Assembly (NCBI RefSeq): GCF_003096355.1 | Contig: NZ_QEKI01000016.1 | Coordinates: forward strand, 1 to 64,000 | Source: Pontibacter virosus | GTDB taxonomy: Bacteria; Bacteroidota; Bacteroidia; Cytophagales; Hymenobacteraceae | DNA: 64,000 nucleotides | Reading direction: 5' to 3' | Shown here: piece after piece, positions 9,906-19,357 of the stretch | Numbering within the stretch: the stretch's first letter is position 1 | Layout of the letters: every line of letters starts with the position of its first letter | Program-made: the position numbers and the translations under genes | Notes under the pieces: generated by a model | Told to the model about the DNA's origin: nothing | Seen by the model: the letters and a program-made list of their open reading frames with translations, nothing else | Databases searched by the model: none

Positions 9906-11483
9906 ATGAATTTTTCCACCCTGGATTTCGCCATTTTTATTGGCTACTGTGTGCTCATTATAGCGGTCGGCATTTGGGTGTCCCGCGAAAAGAAGGGCCA
10001 TATCAAAAACTCAACCGACTACTTTCTGGCCAGTAAGTCCCTGCCCTGGTGGGCGATCGGGGCTTCGCTTATCGCTTCGAACATCTCAGCCGAGCAGTTC
10101 ATCGGTATGTCAGGCTCTGGCTTTGCCATTGGCTTAGGTATAGCCAGCTACGAGTTCATGGCGGCGGCCACGCTGATCATTGTCGCCAAATTCTTTCTCC
10201 CGATCTATATTAAGGAGGGGATCTTCACGATGCCGCAGTTCCTGAAGCTGCGCTACGACGACCGTATCCGCACCAGTCTGGCTATCTTCTGGATCATGCT
10301 TTACATATTCGTGAACCTGACCACTGTGTTATACCTGTCGGCGCTGGCCTTGAGCGTGGTGTTTGATGTGAGCACGATGTGGGCGATTGTTGGATTGGCA
10401 GTGGTGGCAGTGTCATACTCCATTTATGGAGGCCTCAAGGCAGTTGCCTGGACCGATGTGATCCAGGTTGTCTTTCTGATAATGGGTGGCTTGGTAACGA
10501 CTTTTCTGGCACTCGATGCCGTGAGCGGTGGCCAAGGCCCAATTAAAGGTATGGGCATGCTGCTGGAAGGGGTGCCAGAGAAGTTTGACATGATTCTTTC
10601 AGAAGAAAATCCCTTCTACAAAGACCTTCCGGGTATGACCGTGCTTTTTGGTGGTATGTGGATTGCCAATATCAGCTACTGGGGCTTTAACCAGTACATT
10701 GTGCAGCGTGCCCTGGCGGCCAAAAGCCTGAAAGAGGTGCAGTGGGGTCTGGTGTTTGCCGCCTTCCTGAAGCTGCTCATTCCGCTGGTGGTGGTGATAC
10801 CCGGTATAGCGGCCTTTGCGCTCAACGCTGAAATCAGCCGTTACGACGAAGCCTACCCCTGGCTTCTGAACACCCTGGTGCCGACCGGCCTGAAGGGATT
10901 GGCCTTTGCTGCGCTTATGGCGGCGGCCCTGTCTTCGCTTAGCTCGATGATGAACTCCACCGCCACCATTTTTACCATGGACATTTACAAGGCGCACCTG
11001 AAGCCTGAGGCAAACGAAAAGCAACTGGTAATAGTGGGACGACTGGTCAGCTTAACGGCCATCATCATTGCAGTGCTGGTGGCAGAGCCGCTGCTGGGAG
11101 GGGAGGAGCAGATCTTCCAGTTCATTCAGAAATACACCGGCTACGTGAGCCCAGGTATAGTGGTGCTGTTTGTGTTCGGACTGTTCTGGAAGCGTGCTAC
11201 GTCCAATGCCGCTCTGGCTACAGCCATTGCTTCTGTGCCATTCAGCATCATCATCGACCAGGTGTTCCCGACCATGCCGTTCCTCGACCAGATGGGACTG
11301 GTGTTTCTGCTACTGTCTACGCTTATGATTGTGTACTCACTTTATGAGAATAAGTCACGTGGCATCATGCCAGCCAATCCAATTCAGTATGAGAGGTCGT
11401 TGTTCCGGACAGATATGATCTTCAATGTGGCCTCCTTCGCCATTGTTCTGACGCTGGCTGCCATCTACATCATCTTCTGGTAA
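9906..11483 (+). CDS. Sodium/sugar symporter of the SSS family (vSGLT-like)
   Basis: The 525-residue protein has about 14 predicted membrane segments. It shows SSS family sequence such as SNISAEQFIGMSG (about 60-72) and the ALMAAALSSLSSMMNS sodium-site helix (about 338-353). The position after galT argues for import of galactose or the monosaccharide product of the GH2 enzyme. It is 97 bp from galT and is followed by a strong terminator, so it closes the operon. Substrate is inferred from context. Confidence 0.9.
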   Translation: MNFSTLDFAIFIGYCVLIIAVGIWVSREKKGHIKNSTDYFLASKSLPWWAIGASLIASNISAEQFIGMSGSGFAIGLGIASYEFMAAATLIIVAKFFLPIYIKEGIFTMPQFLKLRYDDRIRTSLAIFWIMLYIFVNLTTVLYLSALALSVVFDVSTMWAIVGLAVVAVSYSIYGGLKAVAWTDVIQVVFLIMGGLVTTFLALDAVSGGQGPIKGMGMLLEGVPEKFDMILSEENPFYKDLPGMTVLFGGMWIANISYWGFNQYIVQRALAAKSLKEVQWGLVFAAFLKLLIPLVVVIPGIAAFALNAEISRYDEAYPWLLNTLVPTGLKGLAFAALMAAALSSLSSMMNSTATIFTMDIYKAHLKPEANEKQLVIVGRLVSLTAIIIAVLVAEPLLGGEEQIFQFIQKYTGYVSPGIVVLFVFGLFWKRATSNAALATAIASVPFSIIIDQVFPTMPFLDQMGLVFLLLSTLMIVYSLYENKSRGIMPANPIQYERSLFRTDMIFNVASFAIVLTLAAIYIIFW

Positions 11484-11507
11484 ATTATCACGCACCAGGC
11501 GCTTTAT

Positions 11508-11548
11508 AAGGGGCAGGTATGGCGGAGGCTATACCTGCCCTTTCATTT
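11508..11548 (+). terminator. Intrinsic terminator after the galactose operon
   Basis: A 13-bp stem with one mismatch, 11508-11520 with 11531-11543, encloses a 10-nt loop and runs into TTTCATTTT. It separates the galactose genes from the NamZ region. Confidence 0.82.
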
Positions 11549-11762
11549 TGTGGATTATCAAATTACTAATGAAGAATCGGATTTAGTGCATGTTTTTGCG
11601 GATTTAATAAAATAATCAGCATAAAATTTGGCAAATTGAAATAAAAATGAGTTAATTAGTGAAGGAAAAAGCAGGAATGGCAGTAGAGTTTGCATAAAGC
11701 CGCTTGCCACTTTCCTAGCCAGGCCTTAAAACAGGCAAGGCTGCCAGCGTAATCAAGCTACT

Positions 11763-13031
11763 ATGTATACTCCCTTCAAAGTGAAAGTGCTGGTGAACAG
11801 TGCGCTAGCGCTGTTGCTCACAGCGGCATCCTGCAAAGCACCGCAGCAGCAAGAGACCGCGCCGGCTGCACAGAGCACCGCATCAAAGCCTGAAACCGCA
11901 CAGGCTTCCATCATAACGGGTGCTGACCAAACCGAAGCCTACCTCCCTTACCTGAAAGGCAAACGTGTCGGGATGGTGGTGAATCCAACCTCCATTATTG
12001 GTGATAAGCTGAGTGTGGACAGTTTGCATGCCCTCGGGGTAAATATTGTGAAAGTGTTTGGGCCGGAGCACGGCTTCAGGGGCGATGCCAGCGCCGGTAT
12101 AAAGGTAGAAGACAGCGTGGACCCTAAGACAGGTATACCGGTGGTGTCGCTGTATGGCAAGCGCAACAAACCAACCAAAGAAGACCTGGCCGATGTAGAC
12201 CTGATGATTTTTGATATACAGGACGTGGGCACCCGCTTCTATACCTATACCATTACGCTGCATCGTGTGATGGAGGCGTGCGCCGAAAACGGGGTGGAAC
12301 TAATGGTGCTGGACAGGCCTAATCCGAATGGCTTTTTGGTCGACGGTCCAATCCTGGAGCCTGAAAATAAATCAGGGATCGGCATCCATCCTATACCTAT
12401 CGCGCACGGCCTGACGGTGGGCGAGTTTGCCCAGATGATAAACGGCGAAAAGTGGCTGGCAAATGGCGTGCAATGCAAACTCAACATCGTGAAGGTGAAA
12501 AACTACGACCACGACATGCCTTATACCTTGCCTGTGGCGCCTTCCCCTAACCTGAACACGCAGCAGTCTATTTTGCTATACCCGTCCACCTGCCTTTTTG
12601 AGGGCACGATCTTTAACCACGGCCGTGGTACGCTATTTCCTTTCACGGTACTCGGGCATCCTGCTATGAAAGATAAGTACGACTTTAGCTATACCCCTGT
12701 CGGCATCAAGGGCATGGCCGAAACGCCATTGCACCAGGACCAGGTATGCTACGGGCTGGACCTGCGCAATTACGACACCAACACCTTTCGGGAGACCGGC
12801 AGAATCAACCTGGGTTGGATGATCGAGCTATATCAGGCTTACCCGGACAAGGCGCGTTTCTTTGATCAATCGCAAAGCAACCAGATCGGAAACATCGACA
12901 GACTGGCCGGTACCAAAAAGTTTAGGGAGCAGATCATTACCGGCGTTTCGGAAGAAGAGATTCGCCAGAGCTGGGAGCCCGGGCTGAGCCAGTACAAGCA
13001 AATGCGTCAGAATTACCTGCTGTACCCTTGA
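11763..13031 (+). CDS. namZ: NamZ-like exo-beta-N-acetylmuramidase (DUF1343, GH171) lipoprotein
   Basis: The 422-residue protein has a lipoprotein signal ending in LLTAASC (Cys about 24). The DUF1343 core is recognisable in GKRVGMVVNPTSI (about 62-74), VKVFGPEHGFRG (about 96-107), DIQDVGTRFYTY (about 149-160) and VLDRPNPNG (about 183-191). The family founder, Bacillus subtilis NamZ (YbbC), removes MurNAc from the non-reducing end of peptidoglycan chains. In Bacillus the gene clusters with nagZ, amiE and murQ, and counterparts of all three occur in this window. The lipobox indicates a membrane-anchored enzyme. Function is assigned by family and strong context. Confidence 0.88.
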   Translation: MYTPFKVKVLVNSALALLLTAASCKAPQQQETAPAAQSTASKPETAQASIITGADQTEAYLPYLKGKRVGMVVNPTSIIGDKLSVDSLHALGVNIVKVFGPEHGFRGDASAGIKVEDSVDPKTGIPVVSLYGKRNKPTKEDLADVDLMIFDIQDVGTRFYTYTITLHRVMEACAENGVELMVLDRPNPNGFLVDGPILEPENKSGIGIHPIPIAHGLTVGEFAQMINGEKWLANGVQCKLNIVKVKNYDHDMPYTLPVAPSPNLNTQQSILLYPSTCLFEGTIFNHGRGTLFPFTVLGHPAMKDKYDFSYTPVGIKGMAETPLHQDQVCYGLDLRNYDTNTFRETGRINLGWMIELYQAYPDKARFFDQSQSNQIGNIDRLAGTKKFREQIITGVSEEEIRQSWEPGLSQYKQMRQNYLLYP

Positions 13032-13626
13032 TGCAAACGGGAGCCGGATTGTAGAATTTTGGGACGTGCTGCTGGAGATCAGGCAGCCGAACCGAAACAT
13101 GCAGAATATGTTATGGCATAACTTGATACCGGAAAGTGCCTCAGTAACACTATGTATACCTTCCGGTGTCTGCTTATTTGCCAAAATTGATTTTGCTGAA
13201 TTATGCGGGTTTGGGTTAATGGCATAACAGTGGAGCTTAACGTAAGTGCTGCTTTAAAAGTAATAGAAGCGGTTTTGAGTCGGATAAAGCAATTAATTAA
13301 AATAATTATTTAAAATTATATAAAATAAGTTTAATTTTATATGCATGATTATGCGGTTTTGCGTATAAGTTATTGTTGCTGCTTTTTTCTTTTTTAGCTA
13401 AAATGATTGCAATAACCTGTGCGCTATAATCCTTTTTTACTAGTTTTAATGTGAATTTAATATATACCTAAATAGAGAGGTGTGAATGTTGCTAGCTTGA
13501 TTGTATTATATGAAGTTGCTTTACTGTGATGCAAAGCCAGCGCCTGAAAGAGAATCAATTCTATGTTTTACCTAATAACCTATAATCAATCTACCCACAA
13601 TAATCTTAACCAATAGCCACGCAGTT
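13032..13626. other. Long AT-rich leader region upstream of susC-like gene
   Basis: This 595-bp gap holds no credible gene. It contains a very AT-rich tract at 13280-13345 with a perfect 9-bp inverted repeat at 13318-13342. A looser hairpin at 13128-13167 pairs ACCGGAA with TTCCGGT. The length suggests a regulated promoter or long 5' leader for the SusC gene. Confidence 0.6.
13318..13342. promoter_or_regulatory. Perfect inverted repeat, candidate operator
   Basis: ATATAAAAT at 13318-13326 is repeated in reverse complement as ATTTTATAT at 13334-13342, with a 7-nt spacer. It lies about 285 bp before the SusC start codon. The AT richness makes chance occurrence possible. Confidence 0.35.
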
Positions 13627-16600
13627 ATGATGAAAAAATTACAATGTTACCTATGGGGGATATGTTTCCTTCTGTTTCACTTTACAGCCAATGCACAGAG
13701 CACGACTGTAACCGGCACGGTAACTGCCGCCTCCGACAATACCCCGCTACCTGGTGTTACGGTAGCCGTTAAAGGCCAGCCGCGTGGTACGAATACCGAC
13801 ACGGATGGCAAGTTTTCTATTTCGGTAGCACCTTCCGATGTGTTGGTGTTCAGTTTTATTGGCATGAAGTCCGTTGAGAAGCCGGTTGGAACAAACACAG
13901 TAATCAACGTGGCCTTGCAGGCGAATGAGCAAAGCCTGAGCGAAGTAGTGGTAACCGCCCTCGGTATAAAGCAGGAAAAGAAAGCCCTAGGTTATGCCGT
14001 AACAGAAGTTAAAGGTTCCACCATCGCCCAGACACAACGCGAGAACTTCGTGAACGGCCTGGCCGGACGTGTGGCAGGTGTGGAAGTGAACGCTTCTTCC
14101 GGTCTGCCAGGTTCTTCTTCTTCTATCGTGATCCGTGGTATCAGCTCCCTGAGCGGAAGCAACCAGCCATTGTTCGTAGTAGACGGTTTGCCAATCAGCA
14201 ACAATACCACATCTACAGGTGTGTTTGCTTCTTCTATCGGTGCCGGCTCCCGTTCATTCGAAAACAGGGGCGTGGACTTTACCAACCGTGCCGCCGACAT
14301 CAACCCGGAGGATATTGAGTCCATCACTGTACTGAAAGGTCCTGAAGCGGCCGCTCTTTATGGTATAGAGGCTGCCTCTGGTGCTATCGTAATCACCACC
14401 AAGCGTGGTCAGGCAGGAAAGCCACGTATTAACTACAGCAACAGCTTCCGTATCGACCGCATTGTGCGCTACCCTGAAATCCAGCAAAAGTATGACAGAG
14501 GTGCCAACGGTTATACCACAGAAGGCGACGAAAGCCTATCCTATTTTGGTGCCCCTTACTCTTCCGAAGTACAGTTTTATGACAACGTGAAGAACTTCTT
14601 TGATGACGCCTTCACGCAGAAGCACAACCTGGCCTTCACAGGCGGTAACGAAGCTGCACAGTACCGCATCTCCGGTTCTTTCACTGATGCGCAGGGTTTC
14701 ATCCCGAACACAGGTCTGGAGCGCATCACGCTTTCTTCAGCTATCACGGCGAAGTTGAGCAACCGTCTTTCTACAGACGTAACGTTCGACTATACCCGTT
14801 CTGACAATGACCAGGCTTTCAGAGGGGCCGGTGGTCCTTTGCTGCAGCTGCTGCGCTGGCCATCTACTGACGACGCCAGTAATTACCTGACGCCAACTGG
14901 TAACAGAAGAGATTTCGGTTCTTACTCAACTGCTATTGAGAACCCGTTCTTCAACGTGAACAAGAACATCTTCAACTCCCTGACGGACCGTTATAGACTG
15001 AATGCCAGCCTGACAGCTGATGTGACAGACTGGATGAAACTCGTAGGTCAGGCAGGTGTAGACTATTACACGGAGAAAAACACGATCGTACGTCACCCAG
15101 AATCTAACGCAGGCCGCTCTTTCGGCGGTATCTTCGACCAGGCCGTGATCACAAACCGTAACCTGACGTTCCAGTACTATGCCCAGTTCACAGCGCCAAC
15201 GCTGTTCAACGACAAACTGCGTACCGACCTGAAACTGGGTAGCACGGTATACGATTGGAACACGTTCAGTGCAGCCGCTACCGGTGAGCAATTCATGGCA
15301 CCGAACCTGTACTCGATCAACAACACGGCTCTTACAACACAGCGTGCTTACAACAACCTGACGCAGCGCCGTCTGGTAGGTGCCTGGGGTAGCTTCAACG
15401 CCAGCTACAACGACATCCTCTTCCTGACTTTGACAGGCCGTAACGACTGGAGCTCTACGCTGCCAGTGCAGAACAACTCATTCTTCTATCCGTCTGCCGG
15501 TCTGAGCTTTGTGTTTACCGAGCTGGAGCCATTCCAGGGTTTCAAGAACGTGCTGTCTTATGGTAAGTTGAGAGGCTCTATTGCCCAGGTAGGTAAAGAC
15601 GCCCGTCCGTACAGCATCCGTCCGTTCTACGAAACGGCTATGACAACGGGTGGTGGTTTCCGTTACGGTTTCACTGGCCCAAGCCTGAACCTGCGTCCGG
15701 AAATGACAACCTCTTACGAGTTCGGTACAGAGTTGAAGTTCTTCAACGACCGTTTCGGCATCGATGCGACTTACTTCAAGAAGAAGTCTGTTGATCAGAT
15801 CGTGCAGAACCTGCGTCTGAGCTATGCCACTGGTTTCGTACTGATGACCTTTAACGCCGGTGAGATGGAGAACTCAGGTATAGAGCTTCAACTGAACGGC
15901 ACGCCTGTGGAGAACAGCAATTTCAGATGGGATGTGTTGTTGAACTACACGAAGAACAACAGCAAGCTGACGAAACTTCCTGGCGACGTGCAGGAGTTCT
16001 ACAACTCTGACACCTGGTTGTATGGCAACGTGCGTGTAGGCTCACGTGTGGATGGTCCGTTGACTACCTTCACTGGCTACGACTACCAGCGCAACGACAA
16101 CGGTGACGTGCTGATCAACCCATCAACTGGTCTGCCTATCCTGAACACGAGCGAGTGGGCCATAGTTGGTGACCGTAACCCGGACTTCAACATCGGTCTG
16201 ACAAATACCTTCACTTACAAAAACCTGTCACTGAACTTCCTGCTCGACATCCGCAAAGGCGGTGACGTGTACAACGCCACAGAGCACTACCTGACAGTAA
16301 CTGGTTTGAGCAAGCGCACGCTCAACAGAGAAGAGCCGCGCATCGTGACAGGTGTGTTGAAAGACGGTCTGGAAAACACTGCCACTCCAACGCAGAACAA
16401 CATTCCGATCGACCTGTACAGAAACTCTACTTACTGGTCGTCTATCTACCCACACCAGAGCTTCATCGAGAAGGACGTGAACTGGGTACGTATGCGTGAC
16501 GTGACACTGAACTACCGCATGCCATCCAGCATCATGGAGCGTGTTAAGTTCATCGAAGACCTGAACGTGTTTGTAACAGGTACCGACCTGTTCCTGATCA

Positions 16601-16734
16601 CAAACTACTCTGGTCTGGATCCGGTTGCGAACGGTAACTCTGCTGCAGTAGGTGGTGCCGGTGGTTCCGGCCTCGATTACGGTAACTTCCCGTTGCCTAG
16701 AGGAATTAACTTTGGTATTAGAGCAGGATTTTAA
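13627..16734 (+). CDS. SusC/RagA-type TonB-dependent outer-membrane transporter
   Basis: The 1035-residue protein has a signal peptide to about residue 24. A CarboxypepD_reg-like domain follows (TVTGTVTAASDNTPLPGVTV, about 26-105), and then the SusC hinge SEVVVTALGIKQEKKALGYA. The plug domain includes IVIRGISSLSG and PLFVVDGLPI, and a 22-strand barrel extends to the C-terminal aromatic GIRAGF. The C-terminal signature of the SusC family (NYRMPSSI, DLFLITNYSGLDP) is present. Such transporters import oligosaccharides or peptides captured by the SusD partner. Context points to peptidoglycan fragments. SusD starts 5 bp after the stop. Confidence 0.96.
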   Translation: MMKKLQCYLWGICFLLFHFTANAQSTTVTGTVTAASDNTPLPGVTVAVKGQPRGTNTDTDGKFSISVAPSDVLVFSFIGMKSVEKPVGTNTVINVALQANEQSLSEVVVTALGIKQEKKALGYAVTEVKGSTIAQTQRENFVNGLAGRVAGVEVNASSGLPGSSSSIVIRGISSLSGSNQPLFVVDGLPISNNTTSTGVFASSIGAGSRSFENRGVDFTNRAADINPEDIESITVLKGPEAAALYGIEAASGAIVITTKRGQAGKPRINYSNSFRIDRIVRYPEIQQKYDRGANGYTTEGDESLSYFGAPYSSEVQFYDNVKNFFDDAFTQKHNLAFTGGNEAAQYRISGSFTDAQGFIPNTGLERITLSSAITAKLSNRLSTDVTFDYTRSDNDQAFRGAGGPLLQLLRWPSTDDASNYLTPTGNRRDFGSYSTAIENPFFNVNKNIFNSLTDRYRLNASLTADVTDWMKLVGQAGVDYYTEKNTIVRHPESNAGRSFGGIFDQAVITNRNLTFQYYAQFTAPTLFNDKLRTDLKLGSTVYDWNTFSAAATGEQFMAPNLYSINNTALTTQRAYNNLTQRRLVGAWGSFNASYNDILFLTLTGRNDWSSTLPVQNNSFFYPSAGLSFVFTELEPFQGFKNVLSYGKLRGSIAQVGKDARPYSIRPFYETAMTTGGGFRYGFTGPSLNLRPEMTTSYEFGTELKFFNDRFGIDATYFKKKSVDQIVQNLRLSYATGFVLMTFNAGEMENSGIELQLNGTPVENSNFRWDVLLNYTKNNSKLTKLPGDVQEFYNSDTWLYGNVRVGSRVDGPLTTFTGYDYQRNDNGDVLINPSTGLPILNTSEWAIVGDRNPDFNIGLTNTFTYKNLSLNFLLDIRKGGDVYNATEHYLTVTGLSKRTLNREEPRIVTGVLKDGLENTATPTQNNIPIDLYRNSTYWSSIYPHQSFIEKDVNWVRMRDVTLNYRMPSSIMERVKFIEDLNVFVTGTDLFLITNYSGLDPVANGNSAAVGGAGGSGLDYGNFPLPRGINFGIRAGF

Positions 16735-16739
16735 TTAAG

Positions 16740-18335
16740 ATGAAAATGAGAAAGATATTAGTTGCTTCTCTTATAGCGGCCAGCGTGTTTTCGGCGTCTG
16801 GTTGTAAAGATTACCTCGACGTAAACACAAACCCGAACGGTCCGGATGCCTTGTTGCAGCCGGAGCTGTTCCTCCCGCAGATACAGTCTGAAATGGCGGT
16901 AGCGGTGCAGTGGGACGGCCGCTTTGCCGGTCAGTATGTGCAGAACTGGGCTTCTACAGCAGCAGACAATGCAATTGACCTGCACGCCAACCCACTGTCT
17001 GACTCCTACGCACAGCTCTGGAGAGCCGTGTACTGGAGCATGGGCTACAACCTTTCGGACATGATCGAGAGTGGCGAGCGCAGCAAGAAGTACGATTTTG
17101 TAGGCGTAGGCCACATCATGCGTGCCTACGGCTGGCAAAACCTCACCGACTATCATGGTCCGGTGATCATGACAGAGGCCTTTGATGCTGACAGACGTGT
17201 TTTCAACTTCGACGAGCAGCAGGTTGTTTACCCAGAGGTACAACGTTTGCTGGAGGAAGGCATCAAAAGCCTGGAGCGTACAGACGGGCTGGATGCCGCC
17301 AATTCTGGCTTGAGCAAAGGCGACCTGATCTATGCAGGAAACCGTGAGCGCTGGAAGAAGTTTGCCTACGGTCTAATGGCCATCAATGCACACCGCCTGA
17401 CTAACAAGAGCTCTTACGATCCGGACAAAGTGATCGCGTATGTGGACCAGTCGCTTGCCAGCAATGCTGACAACGCCATGATCCGCTTCCAGGGAGAAGT
17501 GAGCGCTAACACAAACTTCTTCGGACCGATCCGTAACAACATCGCTTCTAACCGCCAGACAGACTACATCGTAGGCTTGCTGGATGGTACCAACCCATCG
17601 CTGCGTGACGAGAACCTGGTGGCGACTGATCCGGTATTTGAAGGCCAGCACCTTAAAGACCCACGTCTGACTGCTATGCTGGCGCCTTCGCCAGATGGCC
17701 AGTACAGAGGCCTTCGTTCAGGAAAAGGCATCACAGGTATACCTGCTGCAGAGATTCCGAACAACCTGTGGGGTGCTGTGGGTGTGTCTACTGCTCAAAC
17801 CCGTCAGATCTACATTTTCGGTAACGCGGCTCCTTTCCCACTCATGACCTACTCGCAGCTGCAGTTTATTAAAGCAGAGGCTGCCTGGATCGCGGGTAAG
17901 AAGGACGTAGCGCTGGATGCCTACACCAAAGGTGTTACAGCACACATCGACTTCTCACGCGCCTATGCACCGGACCCGGCTATGTTTGATCAGCGCAAGG
18001 CGGCTTACCTCGCCAGCGAAGAAATGATGCCAAAAACCAGCGAAGGCCTGACGCTTTCTAAGATCATGCTGCAGAAATATATTGCGACATGGGGCTGGGG
18101 CTTCCTGGAAACCTGGTCAGACATGAGAAGGTACCACTACAACCAGGATGGCGAAGTATACACAGGCTTTGTACTACCTGAGCTACTGCACGTGACTAAC
18201 CAGGGAGTGCCTGCTTACAGAGCACGTCCGAGATACAACTCAGAGTACATGTGGAATCAGGAGTCGTTGCGTTCTATCGGCGGTTTCGACGAGAACTACC
18301 ACACTTATGAAACTTGGTTCAGCAAACACGAATAA
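16740..18335 (+). CDS. SusD/RagB family nutrient-binding lipoprotein
   Basis: The 531-residue partner of the SusC protein starts with a lipoprotein signal ending in FSASGC (Cys about 22). The family opening DYLDVNTNPNGPD follows, and the typical TPR-like middle and end (YSQLQFIKAEAAW, WNQESLRS) are present. It would sit on the cell surface as the lid of the SusC barrel. An alternative ATG two codons downstream cannot be excluded. The low number of charged motifs gives no direct clue to the ligand; muropeptides or glycan strands are inferred from neighbours. Confidence 0.95.
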   Translation: MKMRKILVASLIAASVFSASGCKDYLDVNTNPNGPDALLQPELFLPQIQSEMAVAVQWDGRFAGQYVQNWASTAADNAIDLHANPLSDSYAQLWRAVYWSMGYNLSDMIESGERSKKYDFVGVGHIMRAYGWQNLTDYHGPVIMTEAFDADRRVFNFDEQQVVYPEVQRLLEEGIKSLERTDGLDAANSGLSKGDLIYAGNRERWKKFAYGLMAINAHRLTNKSSYDPDKVIAYVDQSLASNADNAMIRFQGEVSANTNFFGPIRNNIASNRQTDYIVGLLDGTNPSLRDENLVATDPVFEGQHLKDPRLTAMLAPSPDGQYRGLRSGKGITGIPAAEIPNNLWGAVGVSTAQTRQIYIFGNAAPFPLMTYSQLQFIKAEAAWIAGKKDVALDAYTKGVTAHIDFSRAYAPDPAMFDQRKAAYLASEEMMPKTSEGLTLSKIMLQKYIATWGWGFLETWSDMRRYHYNQDGEVYTGFVLPELLHVTNQGVPAYRARPRYNSEYMWNQESLRSIGGFDENYHTYETWFSKHE

Positions 18336-18347
18336 TCAGAAAAAGAG

Positions 18348-19154
18348 ATGATGAAGATATTTAAAAGAGCATTCTTGTTTTTGGCTGCAGGCATCCTATT
18401 GGGAGCCTGCGAAAAAAACGCCATCCCTGAAGTGACAGAGCCCGTGCAGGACGGTGGCGCGTATGTGAAGTTCTTCTTCCAGGTGGAAGGAGCCCCACGC
18501 GCCAACTTTTACCTGGACAGCAAGAAAGTGACAGGTGTAGCACCTACTACAAGTAACATCGTACTGGGCAACCTCTATGGCTCGGTATACCCAAGCAACG
18601 CCTACGCATTGGTGCCTGCTGGTAGCTTCAACATGAGCGCGATCGATACAGTGGCAGGAGCCGGCACGGCCGATGTACTGGCAAGCACTTCTGTGAGCAT
18701 GGCTGCTAACAAGCATTACTCGGCTTACCTGGCGGGTACTCCTGAAAGTTATGAAGTGTTTATGGTGGAGGACAACCTGCCGCCAGCCGACTACACCAAA
18801 ATCTGGTGGCGCTTTATGAACACGATGGCCAACATGCCATTTGCCGTGGATGCTTACGCAGTGCGTTCTGCCGTGGCAGCAACTGAGACAAAGCCAGCTG
18901 AGCCAGTTGAAGTATACGAGTTAGGCAAAGGACTTGAGTTTAAACAGCATGGCCCATACGTGGAGCTGAAGCCGGGAACCTATACCTACAAGGTGTTTGC
19001 CTCTGGTACTGAGTACGATCCTGCTACTTCACCTTCTTATATTCAGCAGTCATTTGCCGTAGCGTCTTTAGGACGTGTTTACACTACGCAGATTCGTGGC
19101 ACTTACGCTGAAAAGCCAAAAGCGGCCCAGATAGATTACTGGAGAGAGAGATAA
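18348..19154 (+). CDS. DUF4397-like surface lipoprotein, third gene of the SusCD operon
   Basis: The 268-residue protein has a lipoprotein signal ending in LLGAC (Cys about 21). It resembles DUF4397-type beta-sandwich proteins, with NFYLDSKKVTG, VLGNLYGS, VPAGSFNMSA and ELKPGTYTYKVFASGTE suggesting two similar sandwich domains (about 35-145 and 150-260). It starts 12 bp after susD. In the SusE/SusF position such lipoproteins usually add ligand binding at the surface, so a peptidoglycan-binding role is possible but unproven. Two hairpins follow the gene. Confidence 0.7.
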   Translation: MMKIFKRAFLFLAAGILLGACEKNAIPEVTEPVQDGGAYVKFFFQVEGAPRANFYLDSKKVTGVAPTTSNIVLGNLYGSVYPSNAYALVPAGSFNMSAIDTVAGAGTADVLASTSVSMAANKHYSAYLAGTPESYEVFMVEDNLPPADYTKIWWRFMNTMANMPFAVDAYAVRSAVAATETKPAEPVEVYELGKGLEFKQHGPYVELKPGTYTYKVFASGTEYDPATSPSYIQQSFAVASLGRVYTTQIRGTYAEKPKAAQIDYWRER

Positions 19155-19158
19155 GGTG

Positions 19159-19192
19159 GTAAACCCGGGGCTGCGCTGGCCTCGGGTTATTT
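19159..19192 (+). terminator. Hairpin terminator after the SusCD operon
   Basis: AACCCGGGG at 19160-19168 pairs with CCTCGGGTT at 19178-19186 with one mismatch and a 9-nt loop, followed by ATTTT. Confidence 0.6.
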
Positions 19193-19290
19193 TCCGCCTT
19201 GCTTTTAATTAAATGCAGGTTGGCACAAGGCCGTCTTGCATAGCAGCATAAATAGTGATAGATTAGCTTACGAATAGTTTTATACCATGA

Positions 19291-19333
19291 AAGAGCCCCT
19301 CCTTTACTAAACCTATCGGAGGGCTTTTTTTTA
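19291..19333 (+). terminator. Second intrinsic terminator before the GHL10 gene
   Basis: AGCCCCTCC at about 19294-19302 pairs with GGAGGGCT at 19318-19325, with one bulged C, and runs directly into eight T residues. It insulates the following operon from SusCD read-through. Confidence 0.78.
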
Positions 19334-19357
19334 GCCACCTCTTACCCAACCGGAACA

